Source: Flavonifractor sp963557075 (GTDB taxonomy: Bacteria; Bacillota; Clostridia; Oscillospirales; Oscillospiraceae). From it: DNA of 38,823 nucleotides. A program made the translations under genes and the position numbers. The notes under the pieces are model-generated. The model was given only the letters and a program-made list of their open reading frames with translations, did not search any database and had not been told where the DNA came from. The stretch covers positions 1-38,823 of the forward strand of contig CAUWDA010000023.1 of the NCBI GenBank assembly GCA_963557075.1, read 5' to 3'. Below, piece by piece: positions 17,276 to 25,006 of the stretch (its first letter is position 1; every line of letters begins with the position of its first letter).

Positions 17276-17293
17276 TGGAAGGAGTTGAAAACG

Positions 17294-17839
17294 ATGAAGT
17301 TCGTGTTCACAGACAAGAAGATCAACCTGCCCAACAAGGTGCACGCCTACGCTGAGAAAAAGGTGGGCAAGTTAGACCGCTACTTCAAGGCGGACGCGGA
17401 GGCCGCCATCGTATTCAGCGTGGAGAAGGACCGCAACAATGTGGAGCTGACCATCCGCTCCGGCGGCACCATCATCCGCGTGGCTGAGAGTACCTCCGAT
17501 ATGTTTGCCACCATCGACGCTGCGGTCTCCTCTGTGGAGCGGCAGCTTCGTAAGAATAAGACCCGCCTGGAGAAGCGCCTGCGTCAGGACGCCTTCTCCC
17601 GCAGCGTGGATATGGAGGAGGTCTCCTCCTTTGCCCCCGAGACGGACGAGGAGGAGTTCAAGATCGTCCGCACCAAGCGCTTCCCCATCAAGCCCATGAC
17701 GGTGGACGAAGCGGTCCTCCAGATGAATCTGGTGGATCACACCTTCTTCGCCTTCAAGGATGTGGACCAGGACGGCCGCTTTGCCGTGGTCTATAAGCGC
17801 AATGACGGGGGCTACGGCCTCATCGTGGACGAGGAATGA
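17294..17839 (+). CDS. hpf: ribosome hibernation-promoting factor, long form
   Basis: Long HPF binds the decoding region of the 30S subunit and pairs 70S ribosomes into inactive 100S dimers during starvation. The 181-residue protein has the N-terminal S30AE domain (residues 1 to about 100, beta-alpha-beta pattern ending in a basic RKNKTRLEKRLR). A linker follows, then the C-terminal dimerisation domain with RFPIKPMTVDEAVLQMNLVDHTFFAF. ATG 17294 is chosen because GGAAGGAG (17277-17284) is 9 nt upstream; an in-frame TTG at 17285 touches that site. It is a single-gene unit with its own promoter and terminator. Confidence 0.93.
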   Translation: MKFVFTDKKINLPNKVHAYAEKKVGKLDRYFKADAEAAIVFSVEKDRNNVELTIRSGGTIIRVAESTSDMFATIDAAVSSVERQLRKNKTRLEKRLRQDAFSRSVDMEEVSSFAPETDEEEFKIVRTKRFPIKPMTVDEAVLQMNLVDHTFFAFKDVDQDGRFAVVYKRNDGGYGLIVDEE

Positions 17840-17882
17840 CCCTCTGCCGGACTGTCTCCGGCTGAATGATCCATATAGTTAG

Positions 17883-17931
17883 AAAATGGGCCTGTCGCAG
17901 CATCGAAAGATTCTGTGACAGGCCCATTTTT
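17883..17931 (+). terminator. intrinsic terminator of hpf
   Basis: AAAATGGGCCTGTC (17883-17896) and GACAGGCCCATTTTT (17917-17931) form a 14-bp stem ending in a T-run. The A-run on the other side makes it potentially bidirectional. Confidence 0.88.
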
Positions 17932-17940
17932 AGCGGCTTG

Positions 17941-17964
17941 AAAAAGAGAACGAAGGTTTCGTTC
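17941..17964 (-). terminator. intrinsic terminator of the wal operon
   Basis: On the minus strand GAACGAA and TTCGTTC (17948-17954 and 17958-17964) form a 7-bp stem with a 3-nt loop. TCTTTTT follows, 15 nt after the walI stop. Confidence 0.72.
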
Positions 17965-17979
17965 GCGGGCTGCGGAAGG

Positions 17980-18804
17980 TCAGCCCAGGGGAGTGAACTC
18001 CCCGGTGAGGGCGTCCACATAGTAGGTGCCGGTGTCGGTGACGAACCGCCAGACAGGGGTGAGCTGTACCTGGCGGGCGGTGCCTTTGGTCAGGTAGCCG
18101 GAGGTCATGGAGTCGATGCGGCTGCATACATAGCCGCCCTGGTTGATGCCCTCCAGAAAGCGGACCAGAAGGGTGGGGGTGGACAGCAGGTCTTTCTCAG
18201 CGGCGCTGTCGGCGGTCCCGGACAGGCGCTGGCCCTCTATGCGGACCAGCTCATCCCCCTCCCAGTACAAGGTCAGAGAGGAGGAAAACAGGGGCATCCC
18301 TTCCCATAGCTGGCAGTAGGTGACGGCGGTCGCCGTCCCGCTGCTCTCCATGCCGGTCAATGTTCCGGTGAAGCCGATGGCGTCCAGGCAGGGACGGCAG
18401 GCTGCCTCAAGATCCTGCCCCCCGGTCCTGGTCCACCGGCCGGGCAGCAGGGTGGCGGTAAAGGTGCCGTTCATGGAGAATTCCGCGGTGCCGCCCGGGC
18501 CGGTGTAGCGGGGGCGCACCTCACTTTCGTTCTGGAGCGTGGCCTCCCCCAGCAGGGCTTCCGCCACGGCGGCCTCGCTGTCCCGGTCCCGGGTGACGGT
18601 GAGGACAGGGAGGGCCAGGTCCTCTGGAAACTCCTCCACCAGGAAGGAGATACCGCTCTGTTCCAGCACCGCCTGGGCGGCCTGCCGGGTCTCCTCCTGA
18701 TAGCGGTCGGCCCTGCGCTCCTGGGCGCCCACCAGCATCAGCAGGATGATATTGACGCCCACCAGCATCAGCAGCATCACATTTTTCAGCTTAGACCATT
18801 CCAT
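17980..18804 (-). CDS. walI: WalI/YycI-like regulator of the WalK kinase
   Basis: In Firmicutes YycI is a membrane-anchored protein that, with YycH, modulates the WalK sensor kinase at the cell surface. The 274-residue protein has a short cytoplasmic start (MEWSKLKN), one membrane segment (about residues 9-26), and an extracytoplasmic region. It ends with TPVWRFVTDTGTYYVDALTGEF, a signature-like pattern of the YycI C-terminal domain (written here in full length 22 minus the first two when matched: VWRFVTDTGTYY then VDALTGEF). It starts 28 nt after walH ends and is last in the operon. Sequence identity in this family is low, so the assignment rests on architecture, the C-terminal pattern and gene order. 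Confidence 0.82.
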   Translation of the reverse strand: MEWSKLKNVMLLMLVGVNIILLMLVGAQERRADRYQEETRQAAQAVLEQSGISFLVEEFPEDLALPVLTVTRDRDSEAAVAEALLGEATLQNESEVRPRYTGPGGTAEFSMNGTFTATLLPGRWTRTGGQDLEAACRPCLDAIGFTGTLTGMESSGTATAVTYCQLWEGMPLFSSSLTLYWEGDELVRIEGQRLSGTADSAAEKDLLSTPTLLVRFLEGINQGGYVCSRIDSMTSGYLTKGTARQVQLTPVWRFVTDTGTYYVDALTGEFTPLG

Positions 18805-18832
18805 AGGAACCTCGCTCTCTCAGTCGGGAGGG

Positions 18833-20179
18833 TCATTTTGCCACCCACCCGGCGGAAACGGTGTCGCCGCCGGCATCGCTGTAGCACAGTGCCAGCTCCC
18901 GGCCCTCGGGGGCCAGGGCCTCCAGGGCCGCGGCGGCCAGCCGCTCCTGGGGGACCAGGCCGGTCTGCCCGCTGTCCTCGTAGCGGCGGAAAAACAGGGT
19001 GAAGGAGACGATCTGCCCCTGCTCCACGGTGAATTTGGCGGCGCAGTTTCCGCCGGGGAGACTGACCTCCGCTCCGTTCAGGCTGTAGCCATAGTAGACC
19101 TCCAGCCCCGTGTCGGTCTGCTGGATATCCATCAGGTAGAGCCGGGCGGCGGAGCAGTAGCGGCCCACGGTATCGGTGACCATCCGGCGGGTGGTCTCGA
19201 TCAGTTCGGTGGTGTCGCCGTTGGCAGAGTTGCCCACCGGGTAGCGGGAGGCCCCGGTGTTCTCAGCCATGCTGTAGGAGACGGCGCCGCTGCTGCTGAT
19301 CTCCAGGGTCTCTTGTCCCTCCCGGATACGGATGCCGTTGGGGATGGGGTAGTAGGCAGTCTGAAAGGCGAGGGCCTGCTGCAGCTCGGCGATCAGGGAC
19401 TCATCCAGGGAGACCAGGGGATTGGAGACCCGGTAGACCGCCGGCGTGGGGGCGGCGGGGCCCAGCAGCACATAGGGGCCCAGGGCCGCGTAACCGCTGT
19501 CCTCGTCCTGCTCAAAGGCAAAGAACATGCTGTTGCCGCCGTATTCGGCGAGGAGCCGGTCCATGTGGTCGGCGTAGATGACGCCCGTCTCACAGGCATA
19601 AAACTGCCCGTCGATCTCATTATGATAGTAGAGCCCCACGCCGTCGTCCACCAGGGCCACCGCGATCTGCCGGGCGGCGCCGGACAGGATACGGTTGGCC
19701 GTCCCCTCTCCGGTCCAGGCGCTGAGGGTATCCAGGGGGATATTCCCCAAAAAGTCGAACCAGACGCCGGGGGACTGGAGGGCCAGCTGATAGCGCTGCT
19801 CAGAGATGGGGGTTGGAGTTCTGGCGCTGGCCAGGGCCTCCCCCAGCAGGATGCCTACGTTGTCATACAGCTTGTCCACCTGGGCGCTGTTGTACTGCAC
19901 CGCATAGCGGTTGGCGCCGTCGCATACGGCGATACGCACCGGCTGGGCGGCGGCGGTGAGCTGCACGGTACTGTTGGCGGCGGGGGTGCTGACAGCTCCC
20001 TGAGGGTGCAGGAGAGCGGACAGCCCGCTCAGCAATCCCTGAGGGTGGGCGGTGTTCTGGCTGGGGACCAGAGCGCGGGCGGTCAGATAGACAGCGGAAC
20101 AGGAGAGCAGCACGATCAGCACAGTCTTGAGCCGCTCGATCCCCCGGTTCCGACGGGGACGGGGTCTATTCTTTTCCAT
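18833..20179 (-). CDS. walH: WalH/YycH-like regulator of the WalK kinase
   Basis: This 448-residue protein has a basic N-terminus (RPRPRRNRG), one membrane segment (LKTVLIVLLSCSAVYLTARAL, about residues 18-38), and a large extracytoplasmic domain. The domain shows the YycH pattern: repeated beta-rich segments and a Trp-containing YYGYSLNGAEVSL region. YycH is a membrane partner that tunes WalK signalling. The start lies inside the walK 3' end (14-nt overlap), which points to coupled translation and supports the call. No lipobox is present. Confidence 0.82.
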   Translation of the reverse strand: MEKNRPRPRRNRGIERLKTVLIVLLSCSAVYLTARALVPSQNTAHPQGLLSGLSALLHPQGAVSTPAANSTVQLTAAAQPVRIAVCDGANRYAVQYNSAQVDKLYDNVGILLGEALASARTPTPISEQRYQLALQSPGVWFDFLGNIPLDTLSAWTGEGTANRILSGAARQIAVALVDDGVGLYYHNEIDGQFYACETGVIYADHMDRLLAEYGGNSMFFAFEQDEDSGYAALGPYVLLGPAAPTPAVYRVSNPLVSLDESLIAELQQALAFQTAYYPIPNGIRIREGQETLEISSSGAVSYSMAENTGASRYPVGNSANGDTTELIETTRRMVTDTVGRYCSAARLYLMDIQQTDTGLEVYYGYSLNGAEVSLPGGNCAAKFTVEQGQIVSFTLFFRRYEDSGQTGLVPQERLAAAALEALAPEGRELALCYSDAGGDTVSAGWVAK

Positions 20180-21956
20180 GGCGGGGCCCCTCCGTCAGCA
20201 GGGTGATGCGCACTGTCAGGCCGGGACCGGGGCGGTCCAGCAGTTCGATGATGCCCTCGTGCCGCTCCACGATCTCCTTGGCAATGGAGAGGCCCAGGCC
20301 GGTGCCGCCGGATTCCCGGGAGCGGGCCTTGTCCACCCGGTAGAACCGCTCAAAAATGCGGCCCCGGTCGGCCTCGGGGATGCCGATGCCGTTGTCGGCC
20401 ACCTCCATCCACACCTTCCCCGGCCACTGGCCGGCAGAAATGCGGATCAGACCGCCGTCGGGGGTATATTTGATGGAGTTGGAGACTACATTCATCATGA
20501 CCTGTACGATGCGCTCCCGGTCGCCCATGATCTCAGGCAGGGAGGGGGACAGCTTCAGCTCCACCTGATGGCCGTGGCGCTGGGCCTCCATCAAAACGGC
20601 GTTATATACATCCTGGACCGCCTGCCCAAAGGAGAAGGGGGCCAGCTTGAGCTCGGACCGCCCGGAGTCGAACCGGGAGAGGGTGAGCAGGTCCTGAACG
20701 ATATGGGTCATCCGGTCGGACTCGTTGAGGATCACGCCCAGGAAATTTTTCTCCATCTCCAGGGGCAGGTCCTCCGCGTTGTCTACCAGAGTTTCGGCAT
20801 AGGAGCGGATGTTGGTCAGGGGGGTGCGCAGCTCGTGGGACACGTTGGCGACGAACTCCCGGCGCATCTCCTCGGTCTTGTGCTGCTCGGTGACGTCGTG
20901 GATGACCACCAGTACGCCGCCCAGCCGCTCCTGGTCGAAGGGAGTGAGCAGCAGATCCAGGCTCCTGCCCCCTACGTTGCGTACGCCGTCCAGATACCCG
21001 GGGGACTCCACTGCCAGTACCCCCTGAAGGGGGGCGATGTCGGAGAAGAGGGTGTCGTAGCTGACGCTGCCGCCGATGGGGATGTCCATGCCAAGCAGGG
21101 CCTCGGCGGCGGGGTTGGACTGGATCACAGCGCCATCCCGGGAGAAGGCCACTACGCCGTCGGTCATGTGGAGGAAGAGGGTGCCCAGTTTGTTGCGCTC
21201 GTTCTCCACCTCCTCCAGGGTGTGGTGGAGCTGCTGGGCCATGTCGTTAAAGGTGCCGGTGAGGATGCCGATCTCATCTCGGGAGGAGACCTCCAGCTTC
21301 TGCGAAAAATCGCCGTGGGCCACCCGCTCCGCGCCCTCGGTCAGCCGCTCGATGGGGGTGATAAGGGTCTTGGACAGCAGGAAGGAGAGCAGCACCGAGA
21401 TGACCAGGCCAAAGACCAGGGCCTCCACGATGAGGGTGATCAGCTCGCTGTTCAGGGCGGCGGCGCTGGTGCCGTCGTCCCGGACGTAGATGATATAGCG
21501 CTGGTCCCCCCGCTGGACGGCCACAGCCACATCCATATAGGAGGTGGAGGGGGTGCTGTCGTCGCTTTTTTCTTCTCCGGCCAGCACTCGCATCAGGTTG
21601 CGGGAGTTCATTTCCAGGGGCTGGTCGGCGTCCTGCTCGTCGGAGCCGGCCAGATAGTGGCCGTCGGTGCCGTCCAGTACACAGTACTTCCGGCCCCGGT
21701 TGTCCACGCCCAGAGTGCCGTTATAGGTGTTGAGGATCTCGGCGATGCTGGCCGCGCCGTCCTCTTCCCCAGGCGTGGGGGTGTTCAGGTCGGACCAGAA
21801 CACCTCGTCCTGAAAGGCCTCGGCCATCTGGGTGTAGAAGTCCTGGGTGTAATAATTGGCCACAGAGTTGATGAGGAACGCGCCCACAACGGTCATCAGC
21901 AGAATGATGAGCAGCGTCATGATGAGCATGAGCTTCATGTGCAGACTGCGGAACAT
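20166..21956 (-). CDS. walK: cell-wall-stress sensor histidine kinase WalK
   Basis: WalK phosphorylates WalR to control cell-wall turnover genes. The protein (596 residues from this ATG) has a first membrane segment (LMLIMTLLIILLMTVVGAF), an extracytoplasmic sensor region, and a second membrane segment near residues 180-205. A HAMP linker with PIERLTEGAERVAHGDF follows, then a PAS domain (MTDGVVAFSRDGAVIQSN). The HisKA phosphoacceptor is in VANVSHELRTPLTNIRSYAE, and the ATPase has N-box NVVSNSIKYTPDGG, DNGIGIP and GGTGLGLSIAKEI. A GTG at 21968 is in frame, but its GAGAGG site would touch it; ATG 21956 is better spaced. It is separated from walR by a 568-bp repeat-bearing gap. Confidence 0.94.
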   Translation of the reverse strand: MFRSLHMKLMLIMTLLIILLMTVVGAFLINSVANYYTQDFYTQMAEAFQDEVFWSDLNTPTPGEEDGAASIAEILNTYNGTLGVDNRGRKYCVLDGTDGHYLAGSDEQDADQPLEMNSRNLMRVLAGEEKSDDSTPSTSYMDVAVAVQRGDQRYIIYVRDDGTSAAALNSELITLIVEALVFGLVISVLLSFLLSKTLITPIERLTEGAERVAHGDFSQKLEVSSRDEIGILTGTFNDMAQQLHHTLEEVENERNKLGTLFLHMTDGVVAFSRDGAVIQSNPAAEALLGMDIPIGGSVSYDTLFSDIAPLQGVLAVESPGYLDGVRNVGGRSLDLLLTPFDQERLGGVLVVIHDVTEQHKTEEMRREFVANVSHELRTPLTNIRSYAETLVDNAEDLPLEMEKNFLGVILNESDRMTHIVQDLLTLSRFDSGRSELKLAPFSFGQAVQDVYNAVLMEAQRHGHQVELKLSPSLPEIMGDRERIVQVMMNVVSNSIKYTPDGGLIRISAGQWPGKVWMEVADNGIGIPEADRGRIFERFYRVDKARSRESGGTGLGLSIAKEIVERHEGIIELLDRPGPGLTVRITLLTEGPRHGKE

Positions 21957-22168
21957 CCTGTGGACCACCCCTCTCTTATCAAAATCAAAAGTAAAGCGGA
22001 AAAATATGGTCTGCCGGGAGTTGCGGGTTCAGAGCCCGCCCCCGCTCTGCCGGGGGTCAGGCATTGAAATAGTAGCCCAGCCCTCTCCGGGTGACGACAA
22101 ACTGGGGAGATGCGGGGTCGTCCCATCCCGGCGTCAGGGCCGCCGGGAGCCCTGTGCAGATCTGATCT

Positions 22169-22245
22169 GGCCGGGGAAAGTGAATTCCCCCGGCCATCAA
22201 GGCTCTGCCTGCTGGGCAGAGCGCTTGTACGGCGCAGGCGCCGCC
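22169..22245 (+). repeat. structured dispersed repeat, copy 1
   Basis: The 77-bp core folds into three successive hairpins: 22169-22195 (loop containing GTGAA), 22201-22222 (8-bp stem) and 22231-22242 (GGCGC/GCGCC). CTTGTACGGCGCA (22224-22236) follows the second hairpin. A diverged copy with compensating base changes lies after ssrA (26121-26196). The strand that is transcribed is unknown. It lies inside the 142-bp insert of the walR array. Confidence 0.75.
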
Positions 22246-22402
22246 CCGCGAAGCGGGGCCCCGTGGAGTCCGCCCCCGCTCTGCCGGGGGTCAGGCGTTG
22301 AAATAGTAGCCCAGCCCTCTCCGGGTGACGACAAACTGGGGAGATGCGGGGTCGTCCCATCCCGGCGTCAGGGCCGCCGGGAGCCCTGTGCAGATCTGAT
22401 CT

Positions 22403-22479
22403 GGCCGGGGAAAGTGAATTCCCCCGGCCATCAAGGCTCTGCCTGCTGGGCAGAGCGCTTGTACGGCGCAGGCGCCGCC
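22403..22479 (+). repeat. structured dispersed repeat, copy 2
   Basis: This copy is identical to the one at 22169-22245, shifted by exactly 234 bp as part of the tandem array. It contains the same three hairpins and the CTTGTACGGCGCA block at 22458-22470. Confidence 0.75.
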
Positions 22480-22524
22480 CCGCGAAGCGGGGCCCCGTGG
22501 AGTCCGCCCCCGCTCTGCCGGGGG

Positions 22525-23229
22525 TCAGGCGTTGAAATAGTAGCCCAGCCCTCTCCGGGTGACGACAAACTGGGGAGATGCGGGGTCGTCCTCCACTTTT
22601 TCACGCAGGCGGCGGACAGCCACATCCACGGCCCGCACGTCTCCCACATAGCCAGTGAAGTTCCAAACGTGCTCCATCAGCGCCTCCCGGGAGAAGACCT
22701 TCCCGGGCTGGGCGGCCAGGAACTTGACGAGCTCATACTCCCGCTGGGTCAGGTCCAGGGGACGCTCGTCCTTGTACACCATCATCTGGTCGGGATCAAT
22801 GACGATGCGGCCCAGCTCTATCCGGCTGCCGGAGGCGGCGGGCGCAGGCGCGCCGGATACCATCTCGTTGCGGCGGATGTTGGCCTTTACCCGGGCCAGC
22901 AGCTCCCGCATGGAGAAGGGCTTGGTGATATAGTCGTCGGCGCCCAGTTCCAGGCCCAGCACCTTGTCGGTCTCCTCCTCGCGGGCGGTGAGCATGATGA
23001 CCGGGGTGCTGCGGTTCTCCTTGCGCAGGTTGCGGCACACGTCAAAGCCGTCCATTTTGGGCAGCATCAGATCCAGCAGGATCAGGTCGGGATTTTGCTC
23101 CAGGGCCAGCTGGAGACCGGCCTCGCCGTCATAGGCCTCCAGGGTCTCATAGCCCTCCTTATTCAGATTGAAGCTGAGGATGTCCACAATGTTCTTCTCA
23201 TCCTCCACGATCAGAATACGCTTACTCAT
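22525..23229 (-). CDS. walR: cell-wall response regulator WalR, OmpR/PhoB family
   Basis: WalR is the DNA-binding partner of WalK. The 234-residue protein has a receiver domain (ILIVEDEKNIVDIL, phosphoacceptor Asp in LILLDLMLPKMDGF, LTAREEETDKVLGLELGADDY, Lys in ITKPFSMREL). A winged-helix domain follows, with LTQREYELVKFLAAQPGKVFSRE and DVRAVDVAVRRLREKVEDDP, ending VVTRRGLGYYFNA. AGGAGG precedes the ATG, 15 nt after the Nudix gene stop. Its last 67 bp are repeated twice more downstream (22032-22591). These extra tails have no start and are not fused to any gene. Confidence 0.96.
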   Translation of the reverse strand: MSKRILIVEDEKNIVDILSFNLNKEGYETLEAYDGEAGLQLALEQNPDLILLDLMLPKMDGFDVCRNLRKENRSTPVIMLTAREEETDKVLGLELGADDYITKPFSMRELLARVKANIRRNEMVSGAPAPAASGSRIELGRIVIDPDQMMVYKDERPLDLTQREYELVKFLAAQPGKVFSREALMEHVWNFTGYVGDVRAVDVAVRRLREKVEDDPASPQFVVTRRGLGYYFNA

Positions 23230-23244
23230 GGTAACCTCCTGTTT

Positions 23245-23781
23245 TTACAGACCCAGCAGCTGCTTGACCTTCAGCACCAGGGCCACGGTCTTGGCGTCGG
23301 CGATCTCCCCGGACATGACCTGATCGGCCAGCTGGGCGAAGGGGACCCGCTCCACCTCCAGAAATTCGTCCTCATCCGGGTGGCAGGGGCCCTGCGTCAG
23401 CTCCTGGGCCAGATACATGTGGAGCACCTCGGTGGTGAAGCCGGGGGAGGCGTAAAGATATCCCAGGTAGGTGAGCTTGCCGCAGGTGACGCCTACCTCC
23501 TCTTCCAGCTCCCGCAGGGCGGCGGGGCGGTGGTCCTCGCCGCGCTCCAGCTTGCCGGCCGGCAGTTCGGTGACGACGGTCTGAAAGGGATACCGGAATT
23601 GCCGCACCACGCTGACCGTGCCGTCGTCAAACAGCGGCAGGATGGCCACGCCGCCGGGGTGCTCCACCACTTCCCGCCGGGTCACGCGGCCATTGGGCAG
23701 TTCCGCCCGGTCCAGCTTCAACGTCACGATCTTTCCCTCAAAGAGGGTCTCGCTGTCTACGGTTTTCTCCCACAGTTCCAT
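23245..23781 (-). CDS. Nudix hydrolase, ADP-ribose pyrophosphatase-like
   Basis: This 178-residue protein probably hydrolyses ADP-ribose or a related nucleoside diphosphate sugar. It carries a full Nudix box (GKLERGEDHRPAALRELEEE then VGV, about residues 77-99), preceded by VRQFRYPFQTVVTELPAG, which is typical of the ADP-ribose pyrophosphatase branch (NudF/YqkG type). It is first in the minus-strand unit, ahead of walR by 15 nt, so the two are likely cotranscribed from the promoter at 23815-23823. The exact substrate cannot be read from the sequence. Confidence 0.9.
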   Translation of the reverse strand: MELWEKTVDSETLFEGKIVTLKLDRAELPNGRVTRREVVEHPGGVAILPLFDDGTVSVVRQFRYPFQTVVTELPAGKLERGEDHRPAALRELEEEVGVTCGKLTYLGYLYASPGFTTEVLHMYLAQELTQGPCHPDEDEFLEVERVPFAQLADQVMSGEIADAKTVALVLKVKQLLGL

Positions 23782-23814
23782 CCGTCATATCCCCTTTTTT
23801 GATCGATTAAAACC

Positions 23815-23823
23815 ATTATAGCA
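23815..23823 (-). promoter_or_regulatory. extended -10 promoter of the Nudix-wal operon
   Basis: On the minus strand TGCTATAAT (23823-23815) is a perfect extended -10 element, 34 nt ahead of the Nudix start. No good -35 hexamer is seen, which is acceptable for extended -10 promoters. Confidence 0.65.
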
Positions 23824-23901
23824 TAATCCTGGTTTCTGTGCCACCCTCAGCTTTTCCATTCCCGCCAATCATTTCAACTGTACGCCGGGGAGGAAGGCGG
23901 G

Positions 23902-23907
23902 TATAAT
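23902..23907 (+). promoter_or_regulatory. -10 element ahead of the mecA-like gene
   Basis: TATAAT lies 28 nt before the ATG at 23935. No convincing -35 sequence is present. Together with the minus-strand promoter at 23815-23823 it makes the 153-bp gap a divergent promoter region. Confidence 0.45.
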
Positions 23908-23934
23908 CATTGGTATCACAGGAGGAGGTAGTCT

Positions 23935-24429
23935 ATGACCATCCAGCCCATCGGCAGCGGCAGCGCTGCTTTGTACATCACGCCGGCGGACCTGAAGGAG
24001 CGGGGGCTGACGCCGGCGGGCCTGACGCTGGAGCAGGCACTGGAGCTGACCCGCGCCGCCTTCCGTCAGGCGGGTCTGGCGTTGGAAGGCGCTATAGAGA
24101 TCGAGGCCTACCCGGGGTCCTGCGGCGTGCTGGTATTTGCCCGTATCCGGGCAATGGAACGGGTCTGGCTTTCCTTTGGATGCCTGGAGGAGCTGACTGC
24201 CGGCGCCAGGACGTTGCCGCCGCCCCTGCCGGACGGGGCGCTGCTGTGGTGGAGAGGGCGGTGGTGGCTGTCCCTGCCTGCCGGAGCGGAGCAGGCCGCC
24301 GCCCGCCTGTCGGAGTTTGGCCGGTGCGAGTCCCACCGGCCCCACCTGGAGGCCAGTCTGGTTGAGCATGGGCGGATGATCTTCCCCGCCGACGCTGTGA
24401 ACGGCCTGCTGACCTACTTTCCTGTCTGA
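23935..24429 (+). CDS. MecA-like adaptor protein (negative regulator of genetic competence family)
   Basis: MecA adaptors deliver substrates to the ClpC unfoldase. The 164-residue protein has the MecA N-terminal pattern (LYITPADLKERGLTPAGL, helix LEQALELTRAAFRQAG). Its C-terminal domain layout matches too: VWLSFGCLEELTAGARTLP, LLWWRGRWWLSLP, ARLSEFGRCES, and ASLVEHGRMIFPADAVNGLL then TYF. It is shorter than Bacillus MecA (about 218), with the linker reduced. GGAGGAGG precedes the ATG. The neighbouring smpB and ssrA share a protein-quality-control theme. Confidence 0.78.
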   Translation: MTIQPIGSGSAALYITPADLKERGLTPAGLTLEQALELTRAAFRQAGLALEGAIEIEAYPGSCGVLVFARIRAMERVWLSFGCLEELTAGARTLPPPLPDGALLWWRGRWWLSLPAGAEQAAARLSEFGRCESHRPHLEASLVEHGRMIFPADAVNGLLTYFPV

Positions 24430-24443
24430 GCTATTGACAGCCG

Positions 24444-24452
24444 TGGTATAAT
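24444..24452 (+). promoter_or_regulatory. extended -10 promoter of smpB
   Basis: TGGTATAAT (24444-24452) is an extended -10 element, 39 nt before the smpB ATG. A TTGACA at 24434 is only 7 bp from the -10, so it cannot serve as its -35. Confidence 0.68.
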
Positions 24453-24491
24453 AAACTCTCAAAGAGATTGCCCCGGCCGGGAGGTGGCGGA

Positions 24492-24965
24492 ATGGAGAGC
24501 AAGGGGATCAAGGTGATTGCGAAAAACAGCAAGGCCTACCACGATTATTTCATCGAGGATAAGTACGAGGCAGGGATCGAGCTGGCGGGCACCGAGGTCA
24601 AGTCTATCCGTCAGGGCCATGTCAACCTGAAGGACTCCTTCTGCATCATCAAAGATGGGGAGATGCACGTCCACGGGATGCACATCAGCCCCTATGAGAA
24701 GGGCAATATCTTCAACAAAGACCCTCTGCGGCCCCGCCGCCTGCTGATGCACAAGCGGGAGATTTTGAAGCTGTTTGCCAAGGTGAAGCAGGACGGCTAT
24801 GCCTTGGTTCCCCTGGCCATCTACTTCCGCGGCCCCAGGGTCAAGCTGGAAGTGGGCCTGGCCAAGGGCAAGAAGCTCTATGATAAGCGGGATTCCGCCG
24901 CCGCCAGGGACGCCAAGCGGGAGATGGACCGTACCATGAAAGCACACCGCCGCGGCGGTTATTGA
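24492..24965 (+). CDS. smpB: SsrA-binding protein SmpB
   Basis: SmpB binds tmRNA and mimics the anticodon arm so that stalled ribosomes can switch to the tag message. The 157-residue protein has KAYHDYFIEDKYEAGIELAG, TEVKSIRQGHVNLKDSF, HISPYEKGN, RPRRLLMHKREI, and the basic C-terminal tail (KRDSAAARDAKREMDR). GGGAGGTGG (24479-24487) sets the ATG at 24492. Its partner RNA, ssrA, lies about 750 nt downstream after the cyclophilin gene. Confidence 0.96.
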   Translation: MESKGIKVIAKNSKAYHDYFIEDKYEAGIELAGTEVKSIRQGHVNLKDSFCIIKDGEMHVHGMHISPYEKGNIFNKDPLRPRRLLMHKREILKLFAKVKQDGYALVPLAIYFRGPRVKLEVGLAKGKKLYDKRDSAAARDAKREMDRTMKAHRRGGY

Positions 24966-24970
24966 ACAGC

Positions 24971-24985
24971 GGGGGCTGCGCCCCC
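24971..24985 (+). other. GC-rich hairpin between smpB and the cyclophilin gene
   Basis: GGGGGC (24971-24976) and GCCCCC (24980-24985) form a 6-bp stem with a 3-nt loop, 5 nt after the smpB stop. No T-run follows, so it is more likely an mRNA-stability or attenuation element than a full terminator. Confidence 0.45.
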
Positions 24986-25006
24986 GGAGAAAGGAAGGAA
25001 AACGAC

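Larger units (their letters stand above)
22032..22591 (-). repeat. 234-bp tandem array made of walR 3' ends and a structured insert
   Basis: Three copies of a 92-bp segment (22032-22123, 22266-22357, 22500-22591) alternate with two identical 142-bp inserts (22124-22265, 22358-22499), an exact 234-bp period. The 92-bp segment is the last 67 bp of walR, including its stop, plus 25 bp of downstream hairpin DNA (CCCCCG/CGGGGG). Only the copy at 22500-22591 is joined to the rest of walR. Copies 1 and 2 differ at two bases (22035/22269 and 22063/22297), and the second of these is synonymous in the walR tail. This array fills the walR-walK gap of 568 nt, in which no gene is apparent. Confidence 0.93.

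Noticed and set aside
17988..18003. GGGGAGTGAACTCCCC palindrome as a further copy of the structured repeat
   Set aside because: It encodes the conserved walI C-terminus (Thr-Gly-Glu-Phe-Thr-Pro) and lacks the other hairpins and the CTTGTACGGCGCA block.
21935..22360. Possible gene across the walR-walK repeat array
   Set aside because: The frame simply reads the repeat unit in a non-walR frame, giving the same Pro/Arg-rich segment twice, without a ribosome site.
24434..24452. TTGACA (24434) plus TATAAT (24447) as a standard promoter
   Set aside because: The spacer is only 7 bp; the extended -10 TGGTATAAT explains the site better.
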